Part shown: in pieces, positions 37,590 to 46,133 of the stretch | Position numbering within the stretch: the stretch's first letter is position 1 | Layout of the letters: each line of letters opens with the position of its first letter | Source of the DNA: Desulforhabdus sp. TSK | Lineage (GTDB): Bacteria; Desulfobacterota; Syntrophobacteria; Syntrophobacterales; Syntrophobacteraceae | DNA length: 64,000 nucleotides | Assembly (NCBI RefSeq): GCF_022836495.1 | Contig: NZ_BQXM01000028.1 | Span: forward strand, 1 to 64,000 | Direction of reading: 5' to 3' | Translations under genes and position numbers: made by a program | Notes under the pieces: generated by a model | Seen by the model: the letters and a program-made list of their open reading frames with translations, nothing else | Told to the model about the DNA's origin: nothing | Database searches by the model: none

Positions 37590-37665
37590 CATAATAGGGG
37601 GTTAAAGATGCATCTTCATGGCCGTTAGCTGGTTTGGTGCAGGTTTCCCCCTTCATAGCGGATTG

Positions 37666-39087
37666 TCATTTCTGAAAATACCCGTCCGACAGCGTCTTCA
37701 AAAAAGCGACAATGTAGTCCACCTGCATTCGGGGGAACATGTTCAGCTGGGTGCGGTTCTGGTCCACTTCGGGCGGCGGAAACATGTCGGCCATGCCTTC
37801 GCAGCCACTGCCACTCATGCCGTCACAACCATCCATGCCACCCATACCACCCATGCCACCGCAAGTGCCGCTGGCCATACAGTCCATCGCGGCGCGCCAG
37901 TGGTAGAAGAAGACGATATCCTCCAGGGACTTGAAGTAACCGTTGTGACCGTATGCCTTGACAATGCACCCTACATTTTCGGGCTCCGCTTCACAGGAGA
38001 GCTTGGCCACATTGCGCAGGGTGGGCACCTTCTGCTTCCCGAGCTCTGATTTGTAGGGCAAGTCGGCTTTCATCAGAAAGCCGCCCAAGCCGTAGTCGAT
38101 CCAGTCGGCGCCGTCGGGATTCCAGGCGGGGGGCATGGAGTAGAAGGGGTTTTGCGGATTCTTGGGGACACCCAGGTTGTCGTAACCGAAATCGGTGAAG
38201 AGCGGATAGCTGCCCGGCTTCGCGTTGAGCGTGTGGCAGGAGGCGCAATTGGCGCGCGTCGCGTCGGTGAAGACAGCCAAACCGATGAGCTCTTCATCAC
38301 TCAAGCCCAAATTACGGTAGTTGGTCCAGCGGTTTGGCCACCTGCCCATCCCACCGCCGCCCATACCCGGCATACCGCAGCCCATACCATTCCCAGGGCA
38401 CTGGATTTTAGTCACATCCTTGCCGGCTGCCTTGGCATTCTCCCAAAACTTGTCGAACTTGGAAGTAAAAGGATTGACTTCCGGGCTCCGCTCGTAGGCC
38501 GCCACGGAGCGGGCGATTTTCTCGTAGACGCCTTCCGTATCCTTGGCGCAATTCAGAGATCCGGCCCCCCACACCTGCTCGAAGAGCCCGGCATAGCCCG
38601 AGTTCTTGACCTTGACACAGAGGACCTGCGCATTGGCGATGCCCTGCTCCAGGGGGTTCAGGAAGGGTCCCTGCGCCTGTTCGGCCAGTGGGTCGCCCAG
38701 TCTCTCACCGGTGGCACGACCGTCCCAGAACATGCCGCCGAACCATCCGTCAGCGGTCTGATGGAGGACGGGACTATCGCCGGCATAGGCCGAGCTGGGC
38801 GGCTTGCGATTGCCGAAACGATGCGGCAGGGCGCCCTGGTAAACGGCCCCCCCCGCATTCACCGCCGCATCCGGCCCGGTCCAACCGGCTTCCGGCGCAT
38901 GGCAGGCGGCACAGGACTGAGTGCCGTTGATCGAAAGGCCCTCGTCGAAGAAGATCAGTTTCCCCAATGCAGCCATATCCTCGGTGACCGCAACCGGACC
39001 CTTGGGCAGCGCGAAAGATCGAGCTGCAAGCCCGCTTAGACTGAATACCAGGGCCAGCGCCAGGATGATGCAACTTGGCCTTCTCAT
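37666..39087 (-). CDS. Di-heme cytochrome c peroxidase / MauG-like protein
   Basis: 473 residues with a signal peptide (SCIILALALVFSLSGLAARSFA). Two c-type heme sites: CAACH (~residue 58) and CASCH (~residue 290), in the order of the CCP/MauG family, with GKLIFFDEGLSINGTQSCAACH and QKVPTLRNVAKL as family motifs. Two inserts are unusual: a Gly/Met/Cys loop (CGMPGMGGGGMG) between the hemes and a C-terminal GGMGGMGGMDGCDGMSG stretch with five Cys nearby, which could bind copper. Periplasmic electron transfer or peroxide reduction is expected. It lies between the two multicopper oxidases. AAAGGAGGG precedes the ATG. Confidence 0.9.
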   Translation of the reverse strand: MRRPSCIILALALVFSLSGLAARSFALPKGPVAVTEDMAALGKLIFFDEGLSINGTQSCAACHAPEAGWTGPDAAVNAGGAVYQGALPHRFGNRKPPSSAYAGDSPVLHQTADGWFGGMFWDGRATGERLGDPLAEQAQGPFLNPLEQGIANAQVLCVKVKNSGYAGLFEQVWGAGSLNCAKDTEGVYEKIARSVAAYERSPEVNPFTSKFDKFWENAKAAGKDVTKIQCPGNGMGCGMPGMGGGGMGRWPNRWTNYRNLGLSDEELIGLAVFTDATRANCASCHTLNAKPGSYPLFTDFGYDNLGVPKNPQNPFYSMPPAWNPDGADWIDYGLGGFLMKADLPYKSELGKQKVPTLRNVAKLSCEAEPENVGCIVKAYGHNGYFKSLEDIVFFYHWRAAMDCMASGTCGGMGGMGGMDGCDGMSGSGCEGMADMFPPPEVDQNRTQLNMFPRMQVDYIVAFLKTLSDGYFQK

Positions 39088-39255
39088 GTGTTCCCTCCTT
39101 TGAGTTCAATGCGCGAGTCAGCCGGATCGCCTTTTCCCGAATTTCCCCCATGATCTTCCCCATTCACGATCCGGAAGAGTGAACGTCTGTCCACGCAATG
39201 GAGTTGGGGCGCCTCCGCTCTGTCGTTGAAAGCGTGAGATTGAAGAAGCTCGATT

Positions 39256-39286
39256 GAAAAATCGGGGAGGGATTGCTCCCTCCCCG
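39256..39286 (-). terminator. Intrinsic terminator after the giant multicopper oxidase
   Basis: On the minus strand CCGGGGAGGGAGCAATCCCTCCCCG followed by a T-run, 20-50 bases after the stop at 39308. It separates the giant oxidase from the di-heme peroxidase, which therefore probably has its own promoter or depends on read-through. Confidence 0.8.
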
Positions 39287-39307
39287 GTTGAGAAGTGGGT
39301 TAAAAGT

Positions 39308-42300
39308 TTACGGGTTGGTGAGGATCGGGAACGGCGTGGCGTTAACATAGACGGACGAGATGATCGCGCCGTTGTTCGCCCGGATCCGGTAGTAGTAGTT
39401 TGTGCTGCGACTCAGGCCGGTCTGCGTGAGCGTTGTCGTGTTGGCTGCAACGGTCACGGTGTTGAGCCCGGTTGTGAAGGCCGCGTCGGTCGCCCGCTGG
39501 ATCGTGAAGCCGGTCTCGTTGTTGGAGTTGTCCGCCCACGTCAAGATCACGGTGCGGTTGTTGCCGTTGCCATTGGGACCGTTGGCCGCACTGAAGCTGC
39601 TCGGGGCGGCCGGTAGGGCCGGTACGATCAGGTTGGCCGACGTCACATAGGCCGACTGACCGGCAACATTCACCGCAGCCACCCGGTAGATGTAGCTGTT
39701 GCCTGGCACTATTGTGGTGTCGACGTAAGTCACGGAGCCGGTGTTGTTGCGAGCGGGTGCTGTTGCGATCTGGGCGAATGCCCCACCATTGGTGGCGCGC
39801 TGGATCACAAAACCGCTCTCATTCGTGGCGTTGTCCGTCCAAGTCAGGCTGACTTGCGGGCCCCCTTGGAGGACCGACGTCAGACCGGTAGGAGCGGCCG
39901 GCGGGCTCCCCACGACTGTCGATGCAGGTGCAGACTGGGCGGTGAGACTCATGAACTGTCCACCATAGCCGACAGTGTTCTGGGCGATGACCCGGTAAAG
40001 ATATGCCGTATTCGCATTGTACCTGGAGGCATCGGTCAGGGTGCGAGTACCCCCGGCCGTGTTCGGCACGTCAAGAGGCGACAGCACCGTCCCCACAGCG
40101 CTCCAGGTAGTGCCATCCGTCGTACGCTGCACGAGGAAAGACGTCTCCGTAATGGAGTTGTCCTTCCAGGTCAGCACCACCTGCCTGTTGTTGCCGTTCC
40201 CCGTGAGCGTGTAGTTAAGCCCGTCCGGTGCCTTAGGCGGAAGAGCCGCCGATACTGGACGCATCATGTCCATCTCCTCATGGCTCAAGATGTGGCAGTG
40301 CCAAACATACTCCCAGCCGAAGTTGACCAGCTGGTTGATGATCGGGTTAGTCGGATTGCCATTGGCGTCGATATTGTTAAAGCCAAGGGTCGAGCCGATC
40401 GGCATCATTGGGTTCAGCTCTCGGATGCTGTTGGGCAGCTCGAAGGGGAGTGCGGGGATAATCGGCCTGAGGGCCACGATGGTATCCTCCAGCGGGCTCA
40501 CCCGAATGGTATCCTTCCAGCCGAGCTCCGTGGCATCCGGCGGGATGATGATGTTATCCCACGTTACACGGTTGAGCAGCTGCACGTCGTACAGATGCCA
40601 GTGGATGGGATGCGTGTCCACACCGTTGTGAGTGATCTTCCAGATCTGCGACCCGTCGTCCCCGGTGGCGATGGGGGTCATCTTCACACCGAGATTGTTC
40701 AGGTCAAGCTTGGGCAGATTCGTGGCGTCTATGAGCTCCGTCGGCGGGTTCACGTACGGGTACAGAATGACATTCTGCAGGGCCGGTGTGGCCGGAACCG
40801 CCTCAAGGCCGATATTGGCCGTCATACGCCCGAATTCGTCGAAAGCCGAGGCATTCATCTCGTCGTGGAGGGCCTTGGGCTGCAGCGGGATCGTCATTCT
40901 GCTGTTGGGGGCCTTCAGCGTATTAAACCCAAACAGGTCTCCGCCCTGGTCTGAGATCCGAGCGAATCCATCACAGGGAGGGGGGGAGGTGCTGCCGTCA
41001 TTGCACCAGCTGCTGGCAGCGAAGTTGGTGCCGTATGCCGAGTTGTACGCAGCCTGCCCGACAATGATTGGGTTCTGACTGGATTCAAATACGCCCGAAC
41101 CGTCGGCCTTGTGCCTGAACGCATTCTGGAGCGCGGTCAAGTTGAAGGATGTCGGCGTTCCGGTCCCGTCCACCTTCACCTGCATAATGGTGCGGGTGTT
41201 GGGGCCGTAACCCGGAAGAATGGTCGGTGCGCCGACGGGATAAAGGTCCGGTGCCCCCGTGTAGTAGTCGTAGCTTGCAACCCGGGCGGGGAAGGCTGCG
41301 GGCGCGTCGTTGTAGAGGATCAGGGTCATGCCCTTATACTGCGAGAAGTCAACGATCACGTCGGCCCGCTCGGCTGGCGCCAGGAGCAGCGAGTGCTGGT
41401 CCACGTTCCCCACGTCAAACCGGGTCGGGTCGATGATCCAGGTGATCGGCTGGTTGGGAACCACCACCGGAGCCGGGAGGAACCCGCCCTCGGTACCGAT
41501 CTGGATCCAGCTCGGCCCGGCAGGACTGTTGATGGTGTCCGGCGTGGGGAAGATGTTCGGATCCAGTTGGGCAGCCGCCAACTCGGTGGGATTGAGTGCG
41601 ACTTCGCTGTCAGTTCCCGTCCTCGGGTCGGCCACATACCACTGGAGGTTCCAGAAGCGATCGTTTGCCGCGTTCAGGATGCGCAGGCGATAAGGCTTGG
41701 GTTGGACTGTGGTGGTCGGATACGCCGTCCCGTTCACTACTGGCGTATCGTTGAACTGCTCCATCCCGACGGAAATGTTCGGTGTGCCGGGGATTAGAGC
41801 CGGTTCGCAGAACGGGTCGGTCTGGTACTGCCAGGTGGCTGGGTTATCCAGACTACAAGGTACCGCCAGCGGAGCTGTGAAACCCGTTGCCGGATCCATG
41901 TTGTAGTAAGGATTGGCAATGGGCCCGTGCGGCGGGGTGGCCGGCGGCCAGAACCATGGCCCATACATCCAGCGCCCGAAAGCGCTCATACCCGAAGGGT
42001 CGCCCGGATTTTGCGCCGGCATGTAGACGTGATGGTACCAGAAGTCGCCCTCGCTCCCCCAACGCGTGTAATCCCAGGTCGGATCCTGCTCCGCCAACTG
42101 CGTAAGGCTCGGAACGAAGGTCCGGTCCTGGATGATCAGCGGGATCTGATCGGCCGGGATGATCCCACTGGACACCAGCTTCTGTTCGGTCGGATCGGAA
42201 ATCAGGTAGCCGGCGGCTTCACCCACGTAAACGCCCAAGCGGGTGATACCCCAGGCATGATCGTGGTAAAACAACAGCCGCGCACTCTGCTGGTTGGTGT

Positions 42301-44137
42301 AGTAGAACGTCATGCAACCATCATTATTGGCCGAACAGTTGGGTACGCCAGAAACATTGGCCATGTCAGGGACGTTCCCCACGCTAACCCCCTCTGGCCA
42401 AGGGGTGTCTTCGTTGGCCGGCGTGATCCACTGGTGCGGTGTTCCGTCGCTGATCCAGGGGGTGATGCCGCCGTGGAGGTGCAACGTCGCCCGGTTGTCC
42501 TTGAAGCAACTGGGGTCACTCGGCGTGTCGGTGCACATGGGGTTGCGCACCATGTCCATGACGCTGCCCTGGTCAGCCGGGTCCGCCATGCCCATGGGAC
42601 CCATGCCCGATCCCATAATCGTGGAGTCTTTAGGCAGGAAGAGATCCCCGCCGCTGTCTTTGGGCAGGAGGTTGTAGAAGACGATCCTGACCGGTCTGTC
42701 CTTCGCGGCCGCGATGATGGGCCCCAGGTAGTGCGGGTTGTCGACCGCAACTGCAGGTGTGATGCCATCCGGCATCAAGGTGGGAGTGGCCCCCCCGCCT
42801 GGCAAGGCCGTCTGTAGCTCGACGTGTTTGCTCCAGGACAAGTTGGCGGGGGTCTCGAGCTGCACGTACTCGCGCAGCAGGGTCCCTGTCGCCGGCAGAG
42901 AAGAACTCATCCGTTCCCGCGTTTGGACGAGCGCGATGACGTAGTAGTCGGCACCAGGGAACGTCGTGGTGTCAGGCACAGCGAGAGGGACATACTGGCC
43001 CAGGTTGTTCTTCGCCGCAACGCAACTGCCAGCGACCAATGGGTCGGCGACCGATGGGTCACACAACATCGGCAGCCCATCCTGGAACTTCTTCACGCCG
43101 CCCGCAGTGAGGTAGCCCGAGCCAGGCGCCGTCAGGGTGATCGCGGTGACGGCACCAACGTCTGTGACGGCTGTGGCCGAGGCCCCCGCACCCGAGCCGC
43201 TCGAGTCGGTGATGGCCACCGTCGGGGAGGAAGTGTAACCGGCACCGAAGGTATTCAGCACAACTGTCTGGACTGTCAGTGTGGCCGTGGCCGTAGCGCC
43301 GGTCCCGCCGGCGACCGGGTCGAAAATGGTGCCGTTACGGATCACGACGCTGGGTGCAGACGAATAGCCGGAGCCAGGGCTGTCCACCACAACATCAGTG
43401 ATTGTCACCGTATCGCCCGGAACTGTGGGCTTGCAGTCGGGGTAAGGATCAGCGCACACGGTGTGTGCTGTGGCGACAACGCCATTCGGATCGTTGGGAA
43501 GATCGAAATCGACGGTCGGCATCGTGTAGCCAGCGCCGGGGTTGGTGAGCGTGACCGCGTCGACGCCTCCATACACTGTCGCCGTGGCGTCCGTGGTGGC
43601 ACCACCGCCGGTGATGCTGACCTGCGGCGCGGTGTATCCGGAGCCGCCGGGATCAACGTTGATGGCGGTGACTACACCCGACGTACTGACTACAGCATCC
43701 GCAGTGGCTCCAGTGCCCGCACCAGTGATAGCGACTGTTGCACCCGTATAGCCGCTGCCCGGGTTGGTAATGGTGATACCGGTCACGGCACCGTTTGCTC
43801 CCACCGTGGCCGTAGCCGTAGCGTCCTTACCGTCGCCACCGATGGTCACTTTCACATCGGGCAGCGTGAGCGAGCTAAGTGCCCAGTTGGGGAAAGGTCC
43901 GAAATAATGCGGGACCTTTGTTTCATCCACTGGCGACATCGGCATGCTAGGCATAGGGGCCTGCAGAAGAATGGCCTGGGCCGCCTGTTTCAGAGCGGCC
44001 TTCTTGCCGGACTTGGTGAGGATCGGTTTCTTCGGATTATTGCTTTGCGCTGCGAGGCCTAGAGCTAACCCCAAGCCAAGCACCATCACCGCGGTGAGCA
44101 TCAGGCTCATCCATCTCGGGTATTTGCGTCTATTCAT
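39308..44137 (-). CDS. Giant multicopper oxidase with GSGY repeats and FN3 domains (OmpB-like)
   Basis: 1609 residues. Signal peptide (MSLMLTAVMVLGLGLALGLA), then ~250 residues of repeated beta units ending in PGSGYT/PGAGYT (at least seven), then a multicopper oxidase core with ligand segments LHLHGGITPW, LLFYHDHAWGITRL, THPIHWHLYDV and VWHCHILSHEEMDMM, and three C-terminal FN3 domains (VLTWKDNSITETSFLVQR, VSLTWTDNATNESGFVIQR, ILTWADNSNNETGFTIQR). Size and layout resemble Geobacter OmpB, a surface multicopper protein linked to Fe(III)/Mn(IV) oxide use (comparison from memory). AAGGAG precedes the ATG. Sigma-54 control is likely. Confidence 0.92.
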   Translation of the reverse strand: MNRRKYPRWMSLMLTAVMVLGLGLALGLAAQSNNPKKPILTKSGKKAALKQAAQAILLQAPMPSMPMSPVDETKVPHYFGPFPNWALSSLTLPDVKVTIGGDGKDATATATVGANGAVTGITITNPGSGYTGATVAITGAGTGATADAVVSTSGVVTAINVDPGGSGYTAPQVSITGGGATTDATATVYGGVDAVTLTNPGAGYTMPTVDFDLPNDPNGVVATAHTVCADPYPDCKPTVPGDTVTITDVVVDSPGSGYSSAPSVVIRNGTIFDPVAGGTGATATATLTVQTVVLNTFGAGYTSSPTVAITDSSGSGAGASATAVTDVGAVTAITLTAPGSGYLTAGGVKKFQDGLPMLCDPSVADPLVAGSCVAAKNNLGQYVPLAVPDTTTFPGADYYVIALVQTRERMSSSLPATGTLLREYVQLETPANLSWSKHVELQTALPGGGATPTLMPDGITPAVAVDNPHYLGPIIAAAKDRPVRIVFYNLLPKDSGGDLFLPKDSTIMGSGMGPMGMADPADQGSVMDMVRNPMCTDTPSDPSCFKDNRATLHLHGGITPWISDGTPHQWITPANEDTPWPEGVSVGNVPDMANVSGVPNCSANNDGCMTFYYTNQQSARLLFYHDHAWGITRLGVYVGEAAGYLISDPTEQKLVSSGIIPADQIPLIIQDRTFVPSLTQLAEQDPTWDYTRWGSEGDFWYHHVYMPAQNPGDPSGMSAFGRWMYGPWFWPPATPPHGPIANPYYNMDPATGFTAPLAVPCSLDNPATWQYQTDPFCEPALIPGTPNISVGMEQFNDTPVVNGTAYPTTTVQPKPYRLRILNAANDRFWNLQWYVADPRTGTDSEVALNPTELAAAQLDPNIFPTPDTINSPAGPSWIQIGTEGGFLPAPVVVPNQPITWIIDPTRFDVGNVDQHSLLLAPAERADVIVDFSQYKGMTLILYNDAPAAFPARVASYDYYTGAPDLYPVGAPTILPGYGPNTRTIMQVKVDGTGTPTSFNLTALQNAFRHKADGSGVFESSQNPIIVGQAAYNSAYGTNFAASSWCNDGSTSPPPCDGFARISDQGGDLFGFNTLKAPNSRMTIPLQPKALHDEMNASAFDEFGRMTANIGLEAVPATPALQNVILYPYVNPPTELIDATNLPKLDLNNLGVKMTPIATGDDGSQIWKITHNGVDTHPIHWHLYDVQLLNRVTWDNIIIPPDATELGWKDTIRVSPLEDTIVALRPIIPALPFELPNSIRELNPMMPIGSTLGFNNIDANGNPTNPIINQLVNFGWEYVWHCHILSHEEMDMMRPVSAALPPKAPDGLNYTLTGNGNNRQVVLTWKDNSITETSFLVQRTTDGTTWSAVGTVLSPLDVPNTAGGTRTLTDASRYNANTAYLYRVIAQNTVGYGGQFMSLTAQSAPASTVVGSPPAAPTGLTSVLQGGPQVSLTWTDNATNESGFVIQRATNGGAFAQIATAPARNNTGSVTYVDTTIVPGNSYIYRVAAVNVAGQSAYVTSANLIVPALPAAPSSFSAANGPNGNGNNRTVILTWADNSNNETGFTIQRATDAAFTTGLNTVTVAANTTTLTQTGLSRSTNYYYRIRANNGAIISSVYVNATPFPILTNP

Positions 44138-44372
44138 GGTCGTTCTCCTTGCATAAGTTTATTTCAGTCCACCGCTGTCACTTCGCTTCATACCTCTGTT
44201 CTTCACCTCCTGTTCCTGGACCAGGTACAAATTCACAATTCACACGACAAAGCAGCCGATACAGTGGTCGTCAGCGGGCCTCCCCCGGAATCCAGAGTAA
44301 GGACCGGGTGCCGACCTTCGCTGGGCTGTTCCAGACACCTTTTCTGTGAGACTGCACCAATGAGTTTGGGAC

Positions 44373-44534
44373 TTATCCACCGGTACCGCCGCGTGCAGGC
44401 CGATGTAACATGGAGAAAAAGCTGTTTTGCGTTCCCACACTGGGGCAATCGACGACGTTGTCTTTAAATGAAAGCCCAAAAGCGAGACCGTGAAAAATCG
44501 AAGATTCATCGTCCACAACAAGAATCCGAGCCAC
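44373..44534 (-). pseudogene. Truncated copy of the stand-alone receiver gene
   Basis: From a GTG at 44534 (AAGGG upstream) the frame reads ARILVVDDESSIFHGLAFGL and on to about VVDC, which aligns without gaps to RILLVDDELSILHGLALGL...MVEC of the receiver at 45.2 kb. After ~32 residues similarity ends and a stop comes at 44373. The phospho-acceptor Asp and Lys are missing. It stands directly behind the sigma-54 promoter and operator B, just as the intact receiver does behind its own. Confidence 0.75.
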
Positions 44535-44601
44535 GATCTGCCCTTATTCCCTTCGTTTGCTCCACGAACGTTCAGGCCCGTCACATCGTGAAGAGCTTTG
44601 A

Positions 44602-44616
44602 GCAGAAGATGTGCCA
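44602..44616 (-). promoter_or_regulatory. Sigma-54 promoter before the receiver remnant and giant oxidase
   Basis: Minus strand TGGCACATCTTCTGC, preceded by T, with the GG/GC spacing of 12. Operator module B begins 107 bp upstream. Transcripts would cross the receiver remnant and reach the giant oxidase start 450 bases further on. Confidence 0.78.
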
Positions 44617-44723
44617 ACCCGGGCAGAAGGCAAAAAACCTGAATAGATTATGCAATTTCAATATCTTATAGAATTAAACAACATCCGGTTCGGGATGGGC
44701 CTAAGGCCTCTTCGGGAGGGCAT

Positions 44724-44837
44724 TTGAGAATATTGTAAAATCGCCTTTTCAGCAGATGCCTCTAAAATTTTTTTCGTATATATTTTAATGAATTATAATT
44801 TATTAGAGACTTGACAATATTCTCATGAAATTCTCAC
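44724..44837 (-). promoter_or_regulatory. Operator module B
   Basis: Proximal TTGAGAATATTGTAAA at 44724-44739, distal TTGACAATATTCTCAT at 44811-44826 followed by GAAATTCTCAC. Spacer includes GTATATATTTTAATGAATT as in module A. Confidence 0.75.
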
Positions 44838-45111
44838 AAGCTATTTGGGTGGGAAGCGATCTCTCACGAACGCTCATCAGCAGGGCGCACGAAGCGGGAG
44901 GGAGCGGCACGGTTGGAAGACCGCACCAGGCAGGTCCCTGCATATTCGCGAAAGAACTCCACAGTATTCCGGTATATTTCGGGAAGCGTTCCCAATGGAT
45001 TGGAGGGACATTGTGTTGAACTTTTTCCGAAAGTGACCTGCACGGAGGGATCGGCTACACGGATCACTTCCTTTCTTTGGCTCCCGCACGGGCAGTTCAA
45101 GGGGCAGCATG

Positions 45112-45154
45112 GAAATCCCCCTCAATCCCCCTTTGATAAAGGGGGAGGAATTTC
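45112..45154. repeat. C/G-run palindrome (family 4), copy 2
   Basis: GAAATCCCCCTCAATCCCCC, a GATA loop, and the complementary GGGGGAGGAATTTC. It abuts the broken palindromic element R5. Confidence 0.65.
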
Positions 45155-45155
45155 C

Positions 45156-45222
45156 ATCGCGGCTGGAAGCCGCTCCTACAGGAGCATCAACAGGTCAGGA
45201 TCTCATCCGCTTGGAGTATAAG
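45156..45222. repeat. Palindromic element family 1, half copy R5
   Basis: One arm only (complement of GGAGCGGCTTCCAGCCGCGA), with the outer arm CAGGTCAGGATCTCATCCGC ... TTGGAGTATAAG, i.e. half of a full element in reverse orientation. The other half is replaced by the family 4 palindrome. Confidence 0.75.
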
Positions 45223-45247
45223 CTGAAATTATTGCTGCCGAGGCGCT

Positions 45248-45625
45248 TCAGGTCTCCGCCAGTGCGCGTCGCTGCATACCGCGAGCAATGGCGTCTTTTA
45301 TGGAGTGAATATGAAAAGGCTTTTCAAAATAATCGTCGACTCCGAGCTTTCGTGCCTCGCTGGCAGTCTCTCTCGAACACTGAGCCGTTATGACAATGGA
45401 AATGAGCTGGGGGTTGCCTGCTTTGAGGGTGCGAAGCACATCGAAGCCGTGCATGTCAGGGAGACAAAGATCCACGATGAGAACATCATACTTCTCCTGG
45501 CGGCCTTTCCTGATGGCGGATTCCCCTGTATCGGCACATTCCACCATGTTCTCCCGGGAGGAAAGTCCGAGGGCAAGTCCGTGAAGAATTGACAGCTCAT
45601 CGTCTACCAGAAGAATTCGATTCAT
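45248..45625 (-). CDS. Stand-alone receiver-domain response regulator
   Basis: 125 residues from the ATG at 45625 (AAAGG upstream; a GTG five codons earlier is possible). Complete receiver: LLVDDE, phospho-acceptor Asp in VLIVDLCLPDMHG, Thr in IVITAQ and Lys in YFEKPF. There is no output domain, so it works by protein contact, like CheY or Spo0F, or as a phosphate sink for the kinase encoded divergently at 46.1 kb. It has its own sigma-54 promoter and operator C, which suggests feedback within the same regulon. Confidence 0.92.
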   Translation of the reverse strand: MNRILLVDDELSILHGLALGLSSRENMVECADTGESAIRKGRQEKYDVLIVDLCLPDMHGFDVLRTLKAGNPQLISIVITAQCSRETASEARKLGVDDYFEKPFHIHSIKDAIARGMQRRALAET

Positions 45626-45691
45626 GCTCAGCCTTTGCACACATGGTATGACGCCTGAAAGAGGTGATCCGCTGCGTGCTTCCTCAAATTG

Positions 45692-45706
45692 GCAAAAGGT
45701 GTGCCG
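45692..45706 (-). promoter_or_regulatory. Sigma-54 promoter of the receiver gene
   Basis: Minus strand CGGCACACCTTTTGC, GG/GC spacing 12. Expected start near 45680, ~55 bases before the ATG. Operator module C begins 109 bp upstream. Confidence 0.75.
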
Positions 45707-45815
45707 ACATGGACAATGCCTGGAGCCTACTGAATAAAATAAATAAGTTAGACTCTATGAGATTGAACAGAGGGCTTTGCTCAGAACCCTGTGAAGGAAT
45801 TGTTTGGATGGAAAA

Positions 45816-45932
45816 TTGAGAATATTACAAAATGGAAAATTCACTCAGTTTGTCTAAATAAAGTATTTCCAATATATTTCAACCCATTAGCGCTATCTCA
45901 GGCAGTTGACAATATTCTCAAAGGATTCTCAC
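45816..45932. promoter_or_regulatory. Operator module C (between receiver and kinase genes)
   Basis: TTGAGAATATTACAAA at 45816-45831 and TTGACAATATTCTCAA at 45906-45921 followed by AGGATTCTCAC. It is upstream of the receiver (leftward) and also ~200 bp upstream of the kinase start (rightward), so it could affect both. I see no sigma-54 box on the kinase side. Confidence 0.72.
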
Positions 45933-46133
45933 GCAAGGTTTGGGAGAGGAGGGGCCTGGGAGACGCGCGTTCCGCAAGCTTCGAAGCAGGAGTGCCTACC
46001 GTCTCCATTCCACATTGATGCTTGAAACCAACCGCCAACTCCATCATAATTTGCAGGGCAATTCCTTAAAGGATTTTTCGTCCCCCCTGCGATGAAATCA
46101 ACGATGCCCCGGCACAAGGAAATGGAGATATCG

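Noticed and set aside
39854-44062. Long plus-strand frames (up to ~410 codons) opposite the giant multicopper oxidase
   Set aside because: They are shadows of a GC-rich gene: no domain, Arg/Gly/His-rich composition, no ribosome sites, while the minus frame has complete copper motifs.
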